Source: JANOQP01 sp044227705 (lineage in GTDB: Bacteria > Bacteroidota > Bacteroidia > Chitinophagales > Saprospiraceae). From it: a stretch of DNA of 33,113 bases. Position 1 is the first letter of the stretch. Each line of letters opens with the position of its first letter. The position numbers and the translations under genes are program-made. Positions 6,780 to 15,106 of the stretch are shown piece after piece. The stretch covers positions 1 through 33,113 of the forward strand of contig JBGAWE010000019.1 of the NCBI GenBank assembly GCA_044227705.1. The letters run 5' to 3'. The notes beneath the pieces are model-generated. The model did no database searches and was not told the origin of the DNA. It saw only the letters and a list, made by a program, of their open reading frames with translations.

Positions 6780-7995
6780 GCTGGCTGGTTTTTGGAGGGC
6801 GAATACTTCTCGACAATCTCCCAAAGCTGCCCAATCCGCGCCTCCCAAGTGTTCGACTCGGCGACCGCGCGGCGGGCTGCGACGCGCTCGGGGCTGTTCT
6901 CCGAAACCGCCTTTTCGACCAGCTTCGTGAAATTATCGTGCCCGTCGGCGAGGTAGATCACGTCGCTGAAGGAGCGGATGTCGTCCGAAAAGCTCGTCGA
7001 TACGACCGGCCGGCCGGCGGCGAGGTACTCGTTGATTTTTAGCGGGTAGATGCTCGCCGTCAGCTTGTTGAGCAAAAAGGGAATCAAGACCACGTCCATG
7101 TGCTGCACGAAGCGCGGCAAATCGTCCAGTCGGCGCGGCCCGGCGAAGACCACGTTGGGCAGCCGGTCGAGGCCGATGGCCGCCGGTTCCGGGCTGTTAA
7201 TCGGGCCGACGAGGAGGAGCGTTTTGTCAGGATGTGCCTCAGCCGTCTTTTTCAAAAGGGGATAGTCGATGCGAAGCTCGTCGAGGTTCCCGACGAAACC
7301 GATAACCTTTCCCGGGCGGCCGTCCAGCTCGCTCGGCCGGTCGAAATTCTTTTCCAAAACCTGCCGGAAGACTTCCACGTCGGCCGCGTTGAAATAGGTT
7401 TCGATGCTCGGGGTGAGCGGCCTTTTCGCTTTGAAAAGGTTGGTCGAGGTGACGAGCGTCACGTCCGCCGCGCGAATCCAGCCGTCTTCGAGGTCGGCGG
7501 CGTGCCGGGCGGAGTAGGGATTTTCGCGGATGTCGTCGATGCAGTGGTATATGTTGAGCCGCGCCCCGGGAAGTCTTTCGGCAGCACCCCGGCGTAATAG
7601 GGGTCGTAACAGTTGATGAAAACAAAATCGCGCAAGTCGTTCTCCCTCAACACTTTGCGAATGCTGCGCAGGACGATGCCGTTGTTGATTTTTTGGAAGA
7701 AGTCGAACACAGGCCCTTTCGGCAGCCAGCCGATGGGCAGCGTCGCGGGCGGCTGCGCGGCGAGGAAGTTCTGCGGGATGGTCTCGACGGACTCGTAGTC
7801 CGTCCGGCCGGTGAGCATCTTCGGGAGCCGCTTTTTGACCATCGGGTCGCGCCGCTCCGTCCAACAGTCTTTGAGGGTGTACGGGTGGTTGACGTAGAAG
7901 ACGCGGTGGCGCTTGGCCAGCTCCTTCGCCATCGAGAGGGAGATGCTCGAATAGGGGTTGTCGGTGCGGAACAGGGTGAAAAAGAGGATGTCCAT
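6776..7995 (-). pseudogene. GT4-type glycosyltransferase, interrupted by a one-base frameshift
   Basis: Residues 1-144 (MDILFFTLFRTDNPYSSISL ... YAGVLPKDFPG) are read from 7995 in one frame, and the rest (ARLNIYHCIDDIREN ... to the stop at 6776) in another. The break is at the run CCCCGGG (7564-7570). Adding one base there restores a 406-residue protein. The C-terminal half shows GT-B glycosyltransferase features: GFVGNLDELRIDYPLL, KTLLLVGP, NVVFAGPRRLDDLPRFV, and the nucleotide-sugar site region YPLKINEYLAAGRPVVST. The N-terminal half is also well preserved, so the damage is recent or a sequencing error in a homopolymer. The flippase stop is 15 bases upstream and the small membrane protein overlaps the stop. 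Read as it stands, the product would be a truncated 178-residue protein. Confidence 0.8.
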
Positions 7996-8010
7996 AGTGA
8001 TGTCGAAAGG

Positions 8011-9351
8011 TCATGCGACCACTTTTGGGGGAAAGGCTTTTTTTAAAAAGAACCGCCACCCATCCCCATAAAACCCAAAAGCGTACCGAATCGCCGCCAG
8101 CCAGTCGACAGAAAAATCGAGCCGCAGCTGCCGCTGCATCAGTACGAAGCTGACGAGGTAGCCGACCAGCGTGGCCAGCGCGGCGCCCATCAGCCCGAAG
8201 TTTTTGATGAAAAGGATGCTCAAAACGAGGTTGAGCACGGCGGTGAAAAGGGTGTAGCCGAAGTTGGTCGCCGGCCGCCCCGTCGAGTCAAGAATCGTCC
8301 CGAACTGGACGGCGTAGGGCATGAACAGCCCGAAAAAGGCCGTCAGCCGCAGCACGTTGGCCGACTCCTCGTAGCCCGCCCCGGCGAACAGCCGGATTAT
8401 CGGCTCGGCAAAAACGATGGTCAAAACAACCGCCGGGAGGATGAGCGCGAGCGTCGCGCCGACCGATTTTTCGTAGAGCCACTTCACGCCCGCTGCACCG
8501 TCGGCCTCCATGCGTCGCGCCGACTGCGGAAAGACGACCGCCGCAATCGAGAACGACGGCACCTCCACCATCTGCGTGATTTTCCCAGCCGCGTCGTAAA
8601 CGGCGTAGGCCGCCGGGCCGAGGAGCTTGCCGAGGGCCATCTTGTCGGCGTTCTTGTAGAACTGGGTGGCGAGGTTGGTGCCGAGGACGAACTTCCCATA
8701 GCTCGCCAGCCGCCCGGCCCAGCCCATGTCGAGCCTGCCGAGGGCGAGGAATTTTCTCGAAAAGAAAAACCCTGCAACAGCCCCGACGACCGCCCCGCCG
8801 CACATCGACCAAGCCAAGTGGTTGATGCTCAGTTGTTTATCAAAAAAGAAAAACTCCCAAGCCGCTGTGGCGAACAGTGCGCCCCGGTAAAAGAACGTGC
8901 TCCAAAAGATGCCGGTGAATTGGAGGTTGGCCTGCTGCACGAAGTTGAAATGGAAGAAGAAGACCATCACGAGGTTGGTCGCCAGGTAAATTGGGAGTAG
9001 GGTTTTCAGCTCGGGAAACTGGAAAAAATCGGCCAGCCAGCCCCCGCCGACCGCCAGCACGCCGACCACGAGGGTGGTGAAACAGAGGTTCAGGGCGAGC
9101 GAGGCGGTGGAGATTTTGCCGTACTCATCTCGGTCGCGGGCGGTGGCGAGGAAGCGGACGAGGCCGTTCTGGATGAGGCCCTGCCGCCCCATCTCGACGA
9201 ACTGCGTGACGAGCGAGAACAGCCCCCACGCGGCGAACACAGGCTTGGGCAGCCCGCGCAGCAGCAGCACCGCTGTCCCGAAGGCGAAGACGAGGCCGCT
9301 GCCTTTCTCCAAAAGGGTGAGGAATCCGCTTTTCAGCCAGTAGTTTCTCAT
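8011..9351 (-). CDS. Oligosaccharide flippase (Wzx / MOP superfamily)
   Basis: This 446-residue membrane protein has about 12-14 hydrophobic segments spread over its length, for example GLVFAFGTAVLLLRGL, LCFTTLVVGVLAVGGGWL, HLAWSMCGGAVVGAVAGFFF, GATLALILPAVVLTIVF and GAALATLVGYLVSFVLM. Short conserved-looking stretches are YGKFVLGTNLATQFYKNADKM and GPAAYAVYDAAGKITQM, the latter typical of the flippase family, where a neutral 'YG/YDAA' segment follows the leaflet helix. It would move undecaprenyl-linked repeat units across the inner membrane for the ligase/polymerase downstream. The start at 9351 (MRNYWLKSGF) was preferred over an in-frame ATG at 9420 that would overlap the helicase gene and add a non-membrane leader. 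Confidence 0.85.
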   Translation of the reverse strand: MRNYWLKSGFLTLLEKGSGLVFAFGTAVLLLRGLPKPVFAAWGLFSLVTQFVEMGRQGLIQNGLVRFLATARDRDEYGKISTASLALNLCFTTLVVGVLAVGGGWLADFFQFPELKTLLPIYLATNLVMVFFFHFNFVQQANLQFTGIFWSTFFYRGALFATAAWEFFFFDKQLSINHLAWSMCGGAVVGAVAGFFFSRKFLALGRLDMGWAGRLASYGKFVLGTNLATQFYKNADKMALGKLLGPAAYAVYDAAGKITQMVEVPSFSIAAVVFPQSARRMEADGAAGVKWLYEKSVGATLALILPAVVLTIVFAEPIIRLFAGAGYEESANVLRLTAFFGLFMPYAVQFGTILDSTGRPATNFGYTLFTAVLNLVLSILFIKNFGLMGAALATLVGYLVSFVLMQRQLRLDFSVDWLAAIRYAFGFYGDGWRFFLKKAFPPKVVA

Positions 9352-9409
9352 AGTGTAAGTCTTGATGACGGGCCTTCCCGTAAGAGGCGACAAAAGTATC
9401 CCGGCTTCC

Positions 9410-12400
9410 TCAAACCCCAACCTCGACCCAGAACCCGTCCGCCGCGAACAGCACGAAAGCCCGCGTTTTCAGGGAAAACCGCTCCTTTTCGAGGCTCTTT
9501 TGCAGGAAATACAGCTCGCCCGCCCGCTCGCCGACGCGCTGCCGGGTGAGCTTGCCGCCCATCGTCGGGCCGCCGAGGAGGAAGATTTGCAGCTCGCCGC
9601 CAACCTCGAAAAGCAGGTCGGCGCGGCCCTCGAAAAGCCTTTTCTCAAAATGGCGGCGAACCGGCACGGCCCGCGCCAGCTGGTTCTTCGGGTCGAAAAA
9701 AGGCAGGTATGCCCACCACGAATCCAACTGCGCGACGAGCATCTCGGCGGCGAGGTTCTCGCGGCAGCCGTGCAGTTTTATTAGCCTGTCGGCCATGGCG
9801 AGGCGGGTGGTTTCCGAAAAATTCGGGTTGTCGGCCAGCAGGAACTCGAGCAAAACCTTGATGCCTGGGCCGCTGTCGTCGGGCGTTTTTTTCCACAGGA
9901 TCGGGCTGCCCCAGAAGTTCGGCTGCCCGATTTTCGGCTGCCAGCCGTAGGGCAAATCCGTCGCCGGGTCGATGCGGAGGGGGCGGAAGTTGCCGCGCCC
10001 GAAAGGCTCGGCGGGGAAGGTAAATGGCGGCTCCTCGCCTGCTTTTTCGCCGAATTCCTTTCCGAAATAGGCGGTCTCGGTCGTCTTCTCCAAAATCCGA
10101 CCGGCCCATTCGAAGGAGGTTTCCGTCCCTTCGGAATCAAGCGTCGGCCGGTCCTCGATGCCGTGGTGGAAGGTTCGGTTCAGCCACAGGGTCGGCCGCA
10201 TCGTGGTTGGGAAAACGAGAAAGTCCCGCGCCCGCGTCAGCCCGACGTAGAGCAAGCGGGCCTCCTCGGCCAGCGCGGCGCGGCGTGCCTCGGCGTGCTC
10301 GGGGCTGGCCTCGACGGCTTCTTCGAGGCGCGTCCCGCCGAGCTGCTGGCCGTATGGGTTGACCCAAAAACGCAGCCAGCGGGTGCCCAAAATGTCGTCG
10401 AGCGAGACATCGGGCGTCTCTCTGACGAGGGCCGCGCCCCAGACAGAGCCGCGCAGCTTTCCCTCCAAAGAATAGAGGACGGTCACGGGGAATTCCAGCC
10501 CCTTGCTCGCATGGTACGTCATCACGCGCACCGCGTCGGGCGACTCGCCGCTGGCCTGATTGTCCTTTTTGTTTTTGTCCAAATCCTTCAGGTAAAGAAG
10601 GAAGCCACCGAGCGACGCGCCCGCGTGGAGGCGATGGCAGTTCTCCTCGTATCGCAGGGCCATTCGGCGCATAATGTCCACATTGTCAAGGCGTTGCGCG
10701 GCATTTCCCCAGGTGGCGACGAGGCGGCGCAGGTCAAGCTCGTCGAGCAGGAAGTCCAGAATCTCGGCACTCGAAAGCTCGGCCGTTCGGGCGCGGAGGT
10801 CGTTTATCTTTTGGATGAAGAAGCTCTCGGAAGCCCATTTTCCATAAAATTTTTGGCCTGAAATCGCGGCTTCAAGCTCGTCGCCGCCCGTCTGTTTTTC
10901 CAAAAATAGGAGCCGGTCTTCGATGACCGCCTCAAGCGGAGAACCCTCGGCGAGCACCAAAATCTCAGCGATGGCGAGCGCGTCGTGGCTGTTCAGCGCG
11001 AATTTGAGGCAGGCCAAGACCAGCTTCGCCTCCGTCGTGTCGAGCAGACCGGCGCGGGCGATGGCGGCCTTCAAGCCGGCCCGGTGCAAAGCCTCGGCGA
11101 CCTCGATGCAAGCTTGGTTCGAGCGGCAAAGGATGGCCACGTCGCCGGGGCGGGCGGGACGCGGTTCCTTTTCGCCCTTCGGCAAAACGAGCGGGTTTCT
11201 TTCCAACCAAACAGCCAATTGGCTGGCGATGCAGTTCTCGAACCAAGGCTTTCCGGGCGTTTTGCGCTCGTCGAGCTCGTTCAAAAAGTGCCAGTGGATG
11301 AGCGGTTTTTGCTCATCAAAATCGACGGTGGGCTGCGCGACCGGCGGCCTTTTGGGTTCGAGGGCGACTTGCTCGGCGGGCAAATCGGAGAAGGCTCGGG
11401 TGAAAATCGCGTTCGCCGCGTGGACAAGGTCGGGGACGCTTCGCCAAGAGTGCCGCAAAATGTTCTCCGGCCGAATGCCGCCGCTCTTTTCGACGACGGC
11501 CGCCATCAGCGCCGGTTCCGCGCCGCGAAAGCCGTAGATGCTCTGTTTGGGGTCGCCGACCCAAATAGAGTGCTTGGCCAAGCGGCTCATTTTCAAAAAG
11601 ATGGAAAGCTGGATGGGCGACGTGTCCTGAAATTCGTCGACGAGCAGCAAATCAAGCTCGCCGCGCAGCGTCTCCTGCACGGTCGGCCGGTCGAGCAGGC
11701 GGTTGACGAGGGCCTCCATGTCGATGTAGTCGATGAGGCCGCGCTTCCTTTTATAGGCCGCGAATTCCTGGAGCGCGTCGATGGCCGTGTCGAAAATCGT
11801 TTTCGTAAACGATTGAATGTCAGCGAGAAACAGCGAGTTCTGGTCGTGGTCGCGGGCAAGCTGGCGCAGCGGCTCGAACAGGTCCGCGGACTTCGTGGCG
11901 ACTTTCAATTTTGAAATCTTGACCCATTCCCCCCAGAAAAGCTCGCCGCGCCAGTTCAGTTGGTTCTGGAAATTTCGGAGGTCTTCGACGGCCGTCCGGG
12001 TGGTCTTTGTGTCGTCCTTCTCGTTCGATTCGAGCGCGGAAATCGTCTCGATGAGTGCCCTTTTCAACTCCGCGTTCCAGTTGAAATCGGCTGGGCGCGG
12101 CTCCCTTTCTTCCTCTTCGTTTTGAAAAAAACGGAGCAGCCCGTCGAGCGAGCGGTCGCGGCTTTTTTCCAAGACCTCGATGGAGAAGTCGTTGGCCCGG
12201 GCGAGGTCGGTGATGGTTCGGATGTCCTTTCGCCAGTCGTACTCGTCGTCGCCGAACGATTTTTGGGTCAATCCGAGCCGGTCTGAGAGGAGGTTCATTT
12301 GCTCAATCCGCTCGGGCAGAATGACCTGCGAGAGGCTCTGGTTGAACATCAATTGCGCGTCCTCGTCGGCCATCGTCTCGACGAGCGGCGACACGCCCGC

Positions 12401-12670
12401 CTCGAACGCGAAACGTTGCAACAGCCTCAAGCCCAACGAGTTAACCGTTCCAATCATCGCCTCGCCCAGCTCGTTGGCCTGCTCGAAAAGGCCCGCTTCG
12501 AGCAGCCGGACGCGCACCCTTTCCTGCAGTTCGGCCGCCGCCTTTTTCGTGAAAGTCGTCGCGACGATGGCCGCCGGGCGGACGCCGTTTTTCAGCAGGG
12601 CGGTCATTTCGCCCGTCAGGCTGTAGGTCTTGCCGCTGCCGGCGCCGGCCGAGATGATTTTGATTTCCAT
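9410..12670 (-). CDS. UvrD/AddA-type superfamily 1 helicase with an apparently dead nuclease domain
   Basis: The 1086-residue protein carries the SF1 helicase motifs in order: Walker A AGAGSGKT (8-15), motif Ia ATTFTKKAAAELQERV (37-52), motif II VDEFQDTSP (344-352), motif III/IV GDPKQSIYGFRGA (372-384), motif V MTYHASKGLEFPV (717-729) and motif VI LLYVGLTRAR (806-815). It resembles AddA/RecB subunits that unwind broken DNA for recombination. The C-terminal 72 residues align in layout with the RecB-type nuclease (GRADLLFEVGGELQIF), but the usual D-[YW]-K-[TS] catalytic strand reads FLLGGP, so nuclease activity is unlikely. No AddB-like partner is in the window. The start is M18 of the longest frame, placed directly at the edge of a 7-base repeat array and two residues before the Walker region. 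Confidence 0.88.
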   Translation of the reverse strand: MEIKIISAGAGSGKTYSLTGEMTALLKNGVRPAAIVATTFTKKAAAELQERVRVRLLEAGLFEQANELGEAMIGTVNSLGLRLLQRFAFEAGVSPLVETMADEDAQLMFNQSLSQVILPERIEQMNLLSDRLGLTQKSFGDDEYDWRKDIRTITDLARANDFSIEVLEKSRDRSLDGLLRFFQNEEEEREPRPADFNWNAELKRALIETISALESNEKDDTKTTRTAVEDLRNFQNQLNWRGELFWGEWVKISKLKVATKSADLFEPLRQLARDHDQNSLFLADIQSFTKTIFDTAIDALQEFAAYKRKRGLIDYIDMEALVNRLLDRPTVQETLRGELDLLLVDEFQDTSPIQLSIFLKMSRLAKHSIWVGDPKQSIYGFRGAEPALMAAVVEKSGGIRPENILRHSWRSVPDLVHAANAIFTRAFSDLPAEQVALEPKRPPVAQPTVDFDEQKPLIHWHFLNELDERKTPGKPWFENCIASQLAVWLERNPLVLPKGEKEPRPARPGDVAILCRSNQACIEVAEALHRAGLKAAIARAGLLDTTEAKLVLACLKFALNSHDALAIAEILVLAEGSPLEAVIEDRLLFLEKQTGGDELEAAISGQKFYGKWASESFFIQKINDLRARTAELSSAEILDFLLDELDLRRLVATWGNAAQRLDNVDIMRRMALRYEENCHRLHAGASLGGFLLYLKDLDKNKKDNQASGESPDAVRVMTYHASKGLEFPVTVLYSLEGKLRGSVWGAALVRETPDVSLDDILGTRWLRFWVNPYGQQLGGTRLEEAVEASPEHAEARRAALAEEARLLYVGLTRARDFLVFPTTMRPTLWLNRTFHHGIEDRPTLDSEGTETSFEWAGRILEKTTETAYFGKEFGEKAGEEPPFTFPAEPFGRGNFRPLRIDPATDLPYGWQPKIGQPNFWGSPILWKKTPDDSGPGIKVLLEFLLADNPNFSETTRLAMADRLIKLHGCRENLAAEMLVAQLDSWWAYLPFFDPKNQLARAVPVRRHFEKRLFEGRADLLFEVGGELQIFLLGGPTMGGKLTRQRVGERAGELYFLQKSLEKERFSLKTRAFVLFAADGFWVEVGV

Positions 12671-12742
12671 GAACGGTGAGTGGTGAACGGTGAGTCCGGG
12701 AGAACGGCATTCACCACTCACCGTTCACCGTTCATCGTTCAC
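12671..12742. repeat. Array of 7-base units forming a long hairpin
   Basis: The left arm has the 7-base units GAACGGT, GAGTGGT, GAACGGT and GAGTCCG; the right arm has ATTCACC, ACTCACC, GTTCACC, GTTCATC and GTTCACT. Positions 12671-12687 pair perfectly with 12710-12726 (17 base pairs). The array fills the gap between the hydrolase-like gene, whose stop at 12739-12741 lies in the last unit, and the helicase start codon at 12670. Confidence 0.85.
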
Positions 12743-13629
12743 TTAAAATAAGGCGTGGCATTGACCATCCGGTAAAAAAGGTTGGAAGTCCGCATGATTT
12801 CCTCGTGCGGCAGCTCGACCGAGATTTGGAAGACCCTCCCGGCGGGCATCCACGGCCATTGTTTCATCAATTTTGACTCTTCGAGGACGGCGTAAAAAGA
12901 GGTGCCGCGCTCGTGCATGATGCGGTCGAAGGCGTCGACATTTGGCTTCGTCGCGCCGTCCTTCGTCCAGAAGATGAGCAGGCGGCGGCCAGGGCCTTTG
13001 GCGAAGATTTCAAACTTGTCGAGATCGCCGCGCAGGCCGTCGAAGAGCCACGTTTCCTTGATGTTGTCGTCCATGCCCCCGAAGTTGAGTGCGTTGGAGG
13101 CCGCACGATAGCCGCCGCCGTGCGCCGAGAGGACGATGTTGCCCGGCTGGGTGACGCGGCCCGTTTTGCCGAGCGAGTCGAGGAGTTCGGTGATGAAGTT
13201 CTTGAAGCCGTTGGGCTGGGCGAAGTTTCCGGGGTCGTCGTCGGGCGCGTTTTTCGGGCCTTGCGGCAGGACGAGGATGGCGGGCCGCTTCGCGTCGGTG
13301 AACTGCTGGATGAGGCGGTTGGCTTTCTCCGCGTCGTCGGCCGTCGTGTTGAGGTCGTGGAAGTGGACGACCATATCTGTTTTCGCCGCAAAGGGCAGGT
13401 TTTTGGGGACGTAGACGACGACCGTGTTGTCGCTGTAATTGACGGCGGCGGCGAACTGCTTGCCGTCCTTCTCAAAACCGGCGGCGCGGCTTGTGGCCGG
13501 GAAGGGCGCGTTTTTGAGGTGAAAACGATAGGTGGTGCCGAGCGGGGCGGTCGTCTGGGCGAGGGATTGGGCGGAAACCAGGGCGGCCAAGAGGGCGGCG
13601 AGCAGGAGATTCGTCGACGGCTTTTTCAT
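12739..13629 (-). CDS. Secreted alpha/beta-hydrolase-like protein, nucleophile serine missing
   Basis: From the ATG at 13629 the protein has 296 residues with a signal peptide (MKKPSTNLLLAALLAALVSAQSLAQ). It then shows an alpha/beta-hydrolase pattern: strands VVVYVPKNLPF and MVVHFHDLNTT, the strand AILVLPQGPKNAPDDDPGN, and IVLSAHGGGYRAASNAL at the place of the nucleophile elbow. Related secreted proteins have a GHSGG-type elbow; here the expected serine is glycine, so the protein may bind rather than cleave. Further on, LLIFWTKDGATKPNVDAFDRI fits a late strand. The longer frame from 13665 is rejected because it places an extra basic leader before the signal peptide. A TACTTTTG promoter box precedes it. 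The substrate is unknown. Confidence 0.6.
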   Translation of the reverse strand: MKKPSTNLLLAALLAALVSAQSLAQTTAPLGTTYRFHLKNAPFPATSRAAGFEKDGKQFAAAVNYSDNTVVVYVPKNLPFAAKTDMVVHFHDLNTTADDAEKANRLIQQFTDAKRPAILVLPQGPKNAPDDDPGNFAQPNGFKNFITELLDSLGKTGRVTQPGNIVLSAHGGGYRAASNALNFGGMDDNIKETWLFDGLRGDLDKFEIFAKGPGRRLLIFWTKDGATKPNVDAFDRIMHERGTSFYAVLEESKLMKQWPWMPAGRVFQISVELPHEEIMRTSNLFYRMVNATPYFK

Positions 13630-13662
13630 GAAAAACGGATGGTTCTTGTGAAAAAAGAGCCA

Positions 13663-13690
13663 CAAAAGTAGAACGGCATCGCTCGGGGAA
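13663..13690 (-). promoter_or_regulatory. Bacteroidota-type promoter of the hydrolase-like gene
   Basis: On the minus strand TTC (13688-13690), 17 bases, then TACTTTTG (13663-13670), an exact match to TAnnTTTG, 33 bases upstream of the ATG at 13629. Its position inside the longer alternative frame supports the shorter start. Confidence 0.6.
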
Positions 13691-13726
13691 GGGCCTCTTT
13701 TGTCAAACCAAAATCAAAGGCCGTGC

Positions 13727-13761
13727 GCCGCTCTCGGCCGCTTGCAGGCAGGCCGAGCGGC
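13727..13761. repeat. Inverted repeat in the divergent intergenic region
   Basis: GCCGCTCTCGGCC (13727-13739) pairs with GGCCGAGCGGC (13751-13761) with a two-base bulge and an 11-base loop. It lies between the divergent hydrolase-like and HD/PycTM genes. There is no T-run, so it may be a protein-binding site rather than a terminator. Confidence 0.4.
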
Positions 13762-13789
13762 TGGCCTAACGAGCGAGGGCATGGCTTTA

Positions 13790-13797
13790 TACCTTCG
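13790..13797 (+). promoter_or_regulatory. Probable -7 box (TACCTTCG) of the HD/PycTM gene
   Basis: TACCTTCG differs from TAnnTTTG at one position and lies 17 bases upstream of the ATG at 13815, which implies a very short leader. No clear -33 TTG is present. Confidence 0.4.
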
Positions 13798-13814
13798 CCA
13801 CAAATTCAGCTTTC

Positions 13815-15065
13815 ATGTCAAACGAAGCCCTGTTGGCCGCCGTCGAGGAGCATGTCTCCCGGTTTTTTGAGGAGAGAATCGACAAAAAATACACCTTCCA
13901 CAACCTCGAGCACACCGCGCAGGTCGTCGCCGCCATCCGCTCGATGGGGCGCGACTACGGCCTCGAGGAGCGCGAAAAGCTCATCTGCGAGGTGGCAGGA
14001 TGGTTTCACGACACGGGCTACTACGCCGGCGCCGAGGGCCACGAGGGGCGCAGCGCGGAGGTCGCGCGGGAGTTTTTACAGGACAAAGACCTCCCGGCAG
14101 CCGACCTCAGCGCCATCCTCGACTGCATCCGGATGACCATCTTCCCGCAGCAGCCGACCAATTTCCTCGAAAAAATCGTCTGTGACGCCGACCTCGCCCA
14201 CCTCGGGACGAAGAACTATTGGGAGCGGACGAGCCGCCTCCGGCAGGAATATGCTTTGACAAAGGGCGAAATCGTCAACGACAGCGAATGGGTGGAGCGT
14301 GAGCTGGCATTTTTGATGCGGCACGAGTTCCACACGCCGGTCGCCCGCGAGCAGTTTGCCAAAAGGAAGGAGAAGAACGTCGAACAGCTCCTCAAACAGC
14401 GCGGCCGCCTGCACCCCGCCGGCGGCGGCGACAAATCCGACGACAGCGACAAATCGAACGCCCTGGCCAAGATGCTTTCCGCCAGCGAGGCCGAGCTGAA
14501 GCGCGACCGCCTCGGGCGCGGCGTCGAGACGATGTACCGCACCACCTACCGGACGCACACCAACCTATCGCAGATGGCCGACTCAAAGGCCAACCTGATG
14601 CTCTCGGTCAATGCCATCGTGCTTTCGATACTCGTGTCGAGCCTTTTGCCGAGGCTTAAATCAGAGCCGCAGATTGCCATTCCGACCTCGATGCTCATTG
14701 CCACCTGCTTAAGCTCCATGATCTTCGCCACCCTCGCCACGCGGCCGAAGGTGACGGAGGGGCGCATCTCGCGCGAGGACATCAAACAGAAAAAAGGGAA
14801 CCTGCTGTTCTTCGGCAACTTCTACCGGATGCCCTTGCCTGATTTCCAATGGGGGGTCAACGAGCTTATCCGCGACAGCGACTACCTCTACAACTCCATG
14901 TCGCTCGACCTCTACTACCTCGGCGTGGTGCTGGCGAAGAAGTACCGCTACTTGAGCTGGTGCTACAACCTGTTCATGTGGGGGCTGATAGTGTCCATCG
15001 CGGCGTTCGTCTATGTCTACGTGGTGCACCCGGAGACTAGCATCGAGATCCACAAGCTGAAGTGA
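13815..15065 (+). CDS. HD-domain phosphohydrolase fused to a Pycsar-effector-type membrane domain (DUF5706)
   Basis: The 416-residue protein has two parts. Residues 1-200 form an HD metal-dependent phosphohydrolase: FHNLEHT (H29, H33), the HD pair in WFHDTGYY (65-66) and the late metal aspartate in CDADLAHLG. Residues 200-245 are a charged, serine-rich linker (KSDDSDKSN). Residues 245-416 match the membrane effector domain of Pycsar systems: THTNLSQMADSKANLML (conserved motif), two adjacent membrane helices (about 262-283 and 290-312), the motif FFGNFYRM, and a third helix near the end (385-408). In Pycsar a cyclase makes cCMP or cUMP, which triggers such a membrane effector. Here no cyclase is adjacent; an HD domain, which could hydrolyse a cyclic or other nucleotide, takes the place of the partner. 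The gene stands alone and faces sucA. Confidence 0.8.
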   Translation: MSNEALLAAVEEHVSRFFEERIDKKYTFHNLEHTAQVVAAIRSMGRDYGLEEREKLICEVAGWFHDTGYYAGAEGHEGRSAEVAREFLQDKDLPAADLSAILDCIRMTIFPQQPTNFLEKIVCDADLAHLGTKNYWERTSRLRQEYALTKGEIVNDSEWVERELAFLMRHEFHTPVAREQFAKRKEKNVEQLLKQRGRLHPAGGGDKSDDSDKSNALAKMLSASEAELKRDRLGRGVETMYRTTYRTHTNLSQMADSKANLMLSVNAIVLSILVSSLLPRLKSEPQIAIPTSMLIATCLSSMIFATLATRPKVTEGRISREDIKQKKGNLLFFGNFYRMPLPDFQWGVNELIRDSDYLYNSMSLDLYYLGVVLAKKYRYLSWCYNLFMWGLIVSIAAFVYVYVVHPETSIEIHKLK

Positions 15066-15073
15066 GGTTTCGA

Positions 15074-15106
15074 AACGTCGGAAGGGTTTGAAACCCTTCC
15101 GACGTT
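15074..15106. repeat. 33-base palindromic repeat, copy 2 (between convergent genes)
   Basis: GTCGGAAGGGTTT and its complement flank one central G, extended by AAC/GTT to a perfect 16-base-pair palindrome. It sits 8 bases after the HD/PycTM stop and overlaps the sucA stop codon (15105-15107), so it can form a hairpin in both transcripts and may act as a shared terminator. Confidence 0.85.

Noticed and set aside
9352..9420. Longer start for the flippase gene
   Set aside because: It would overlap the end of the helicase gene and add a polar leader before the first membrane helix.
12671..12742. CRISPR array
   Set aside because: The units are 7 bases long with no spacers and no cas genes are present.
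13815..15065. Complete Pycsar defence system
   Set aside because: No nucleotide cyclase gene lies on either side; the neighbours are a secreted hydrolase-like protein and sucA.
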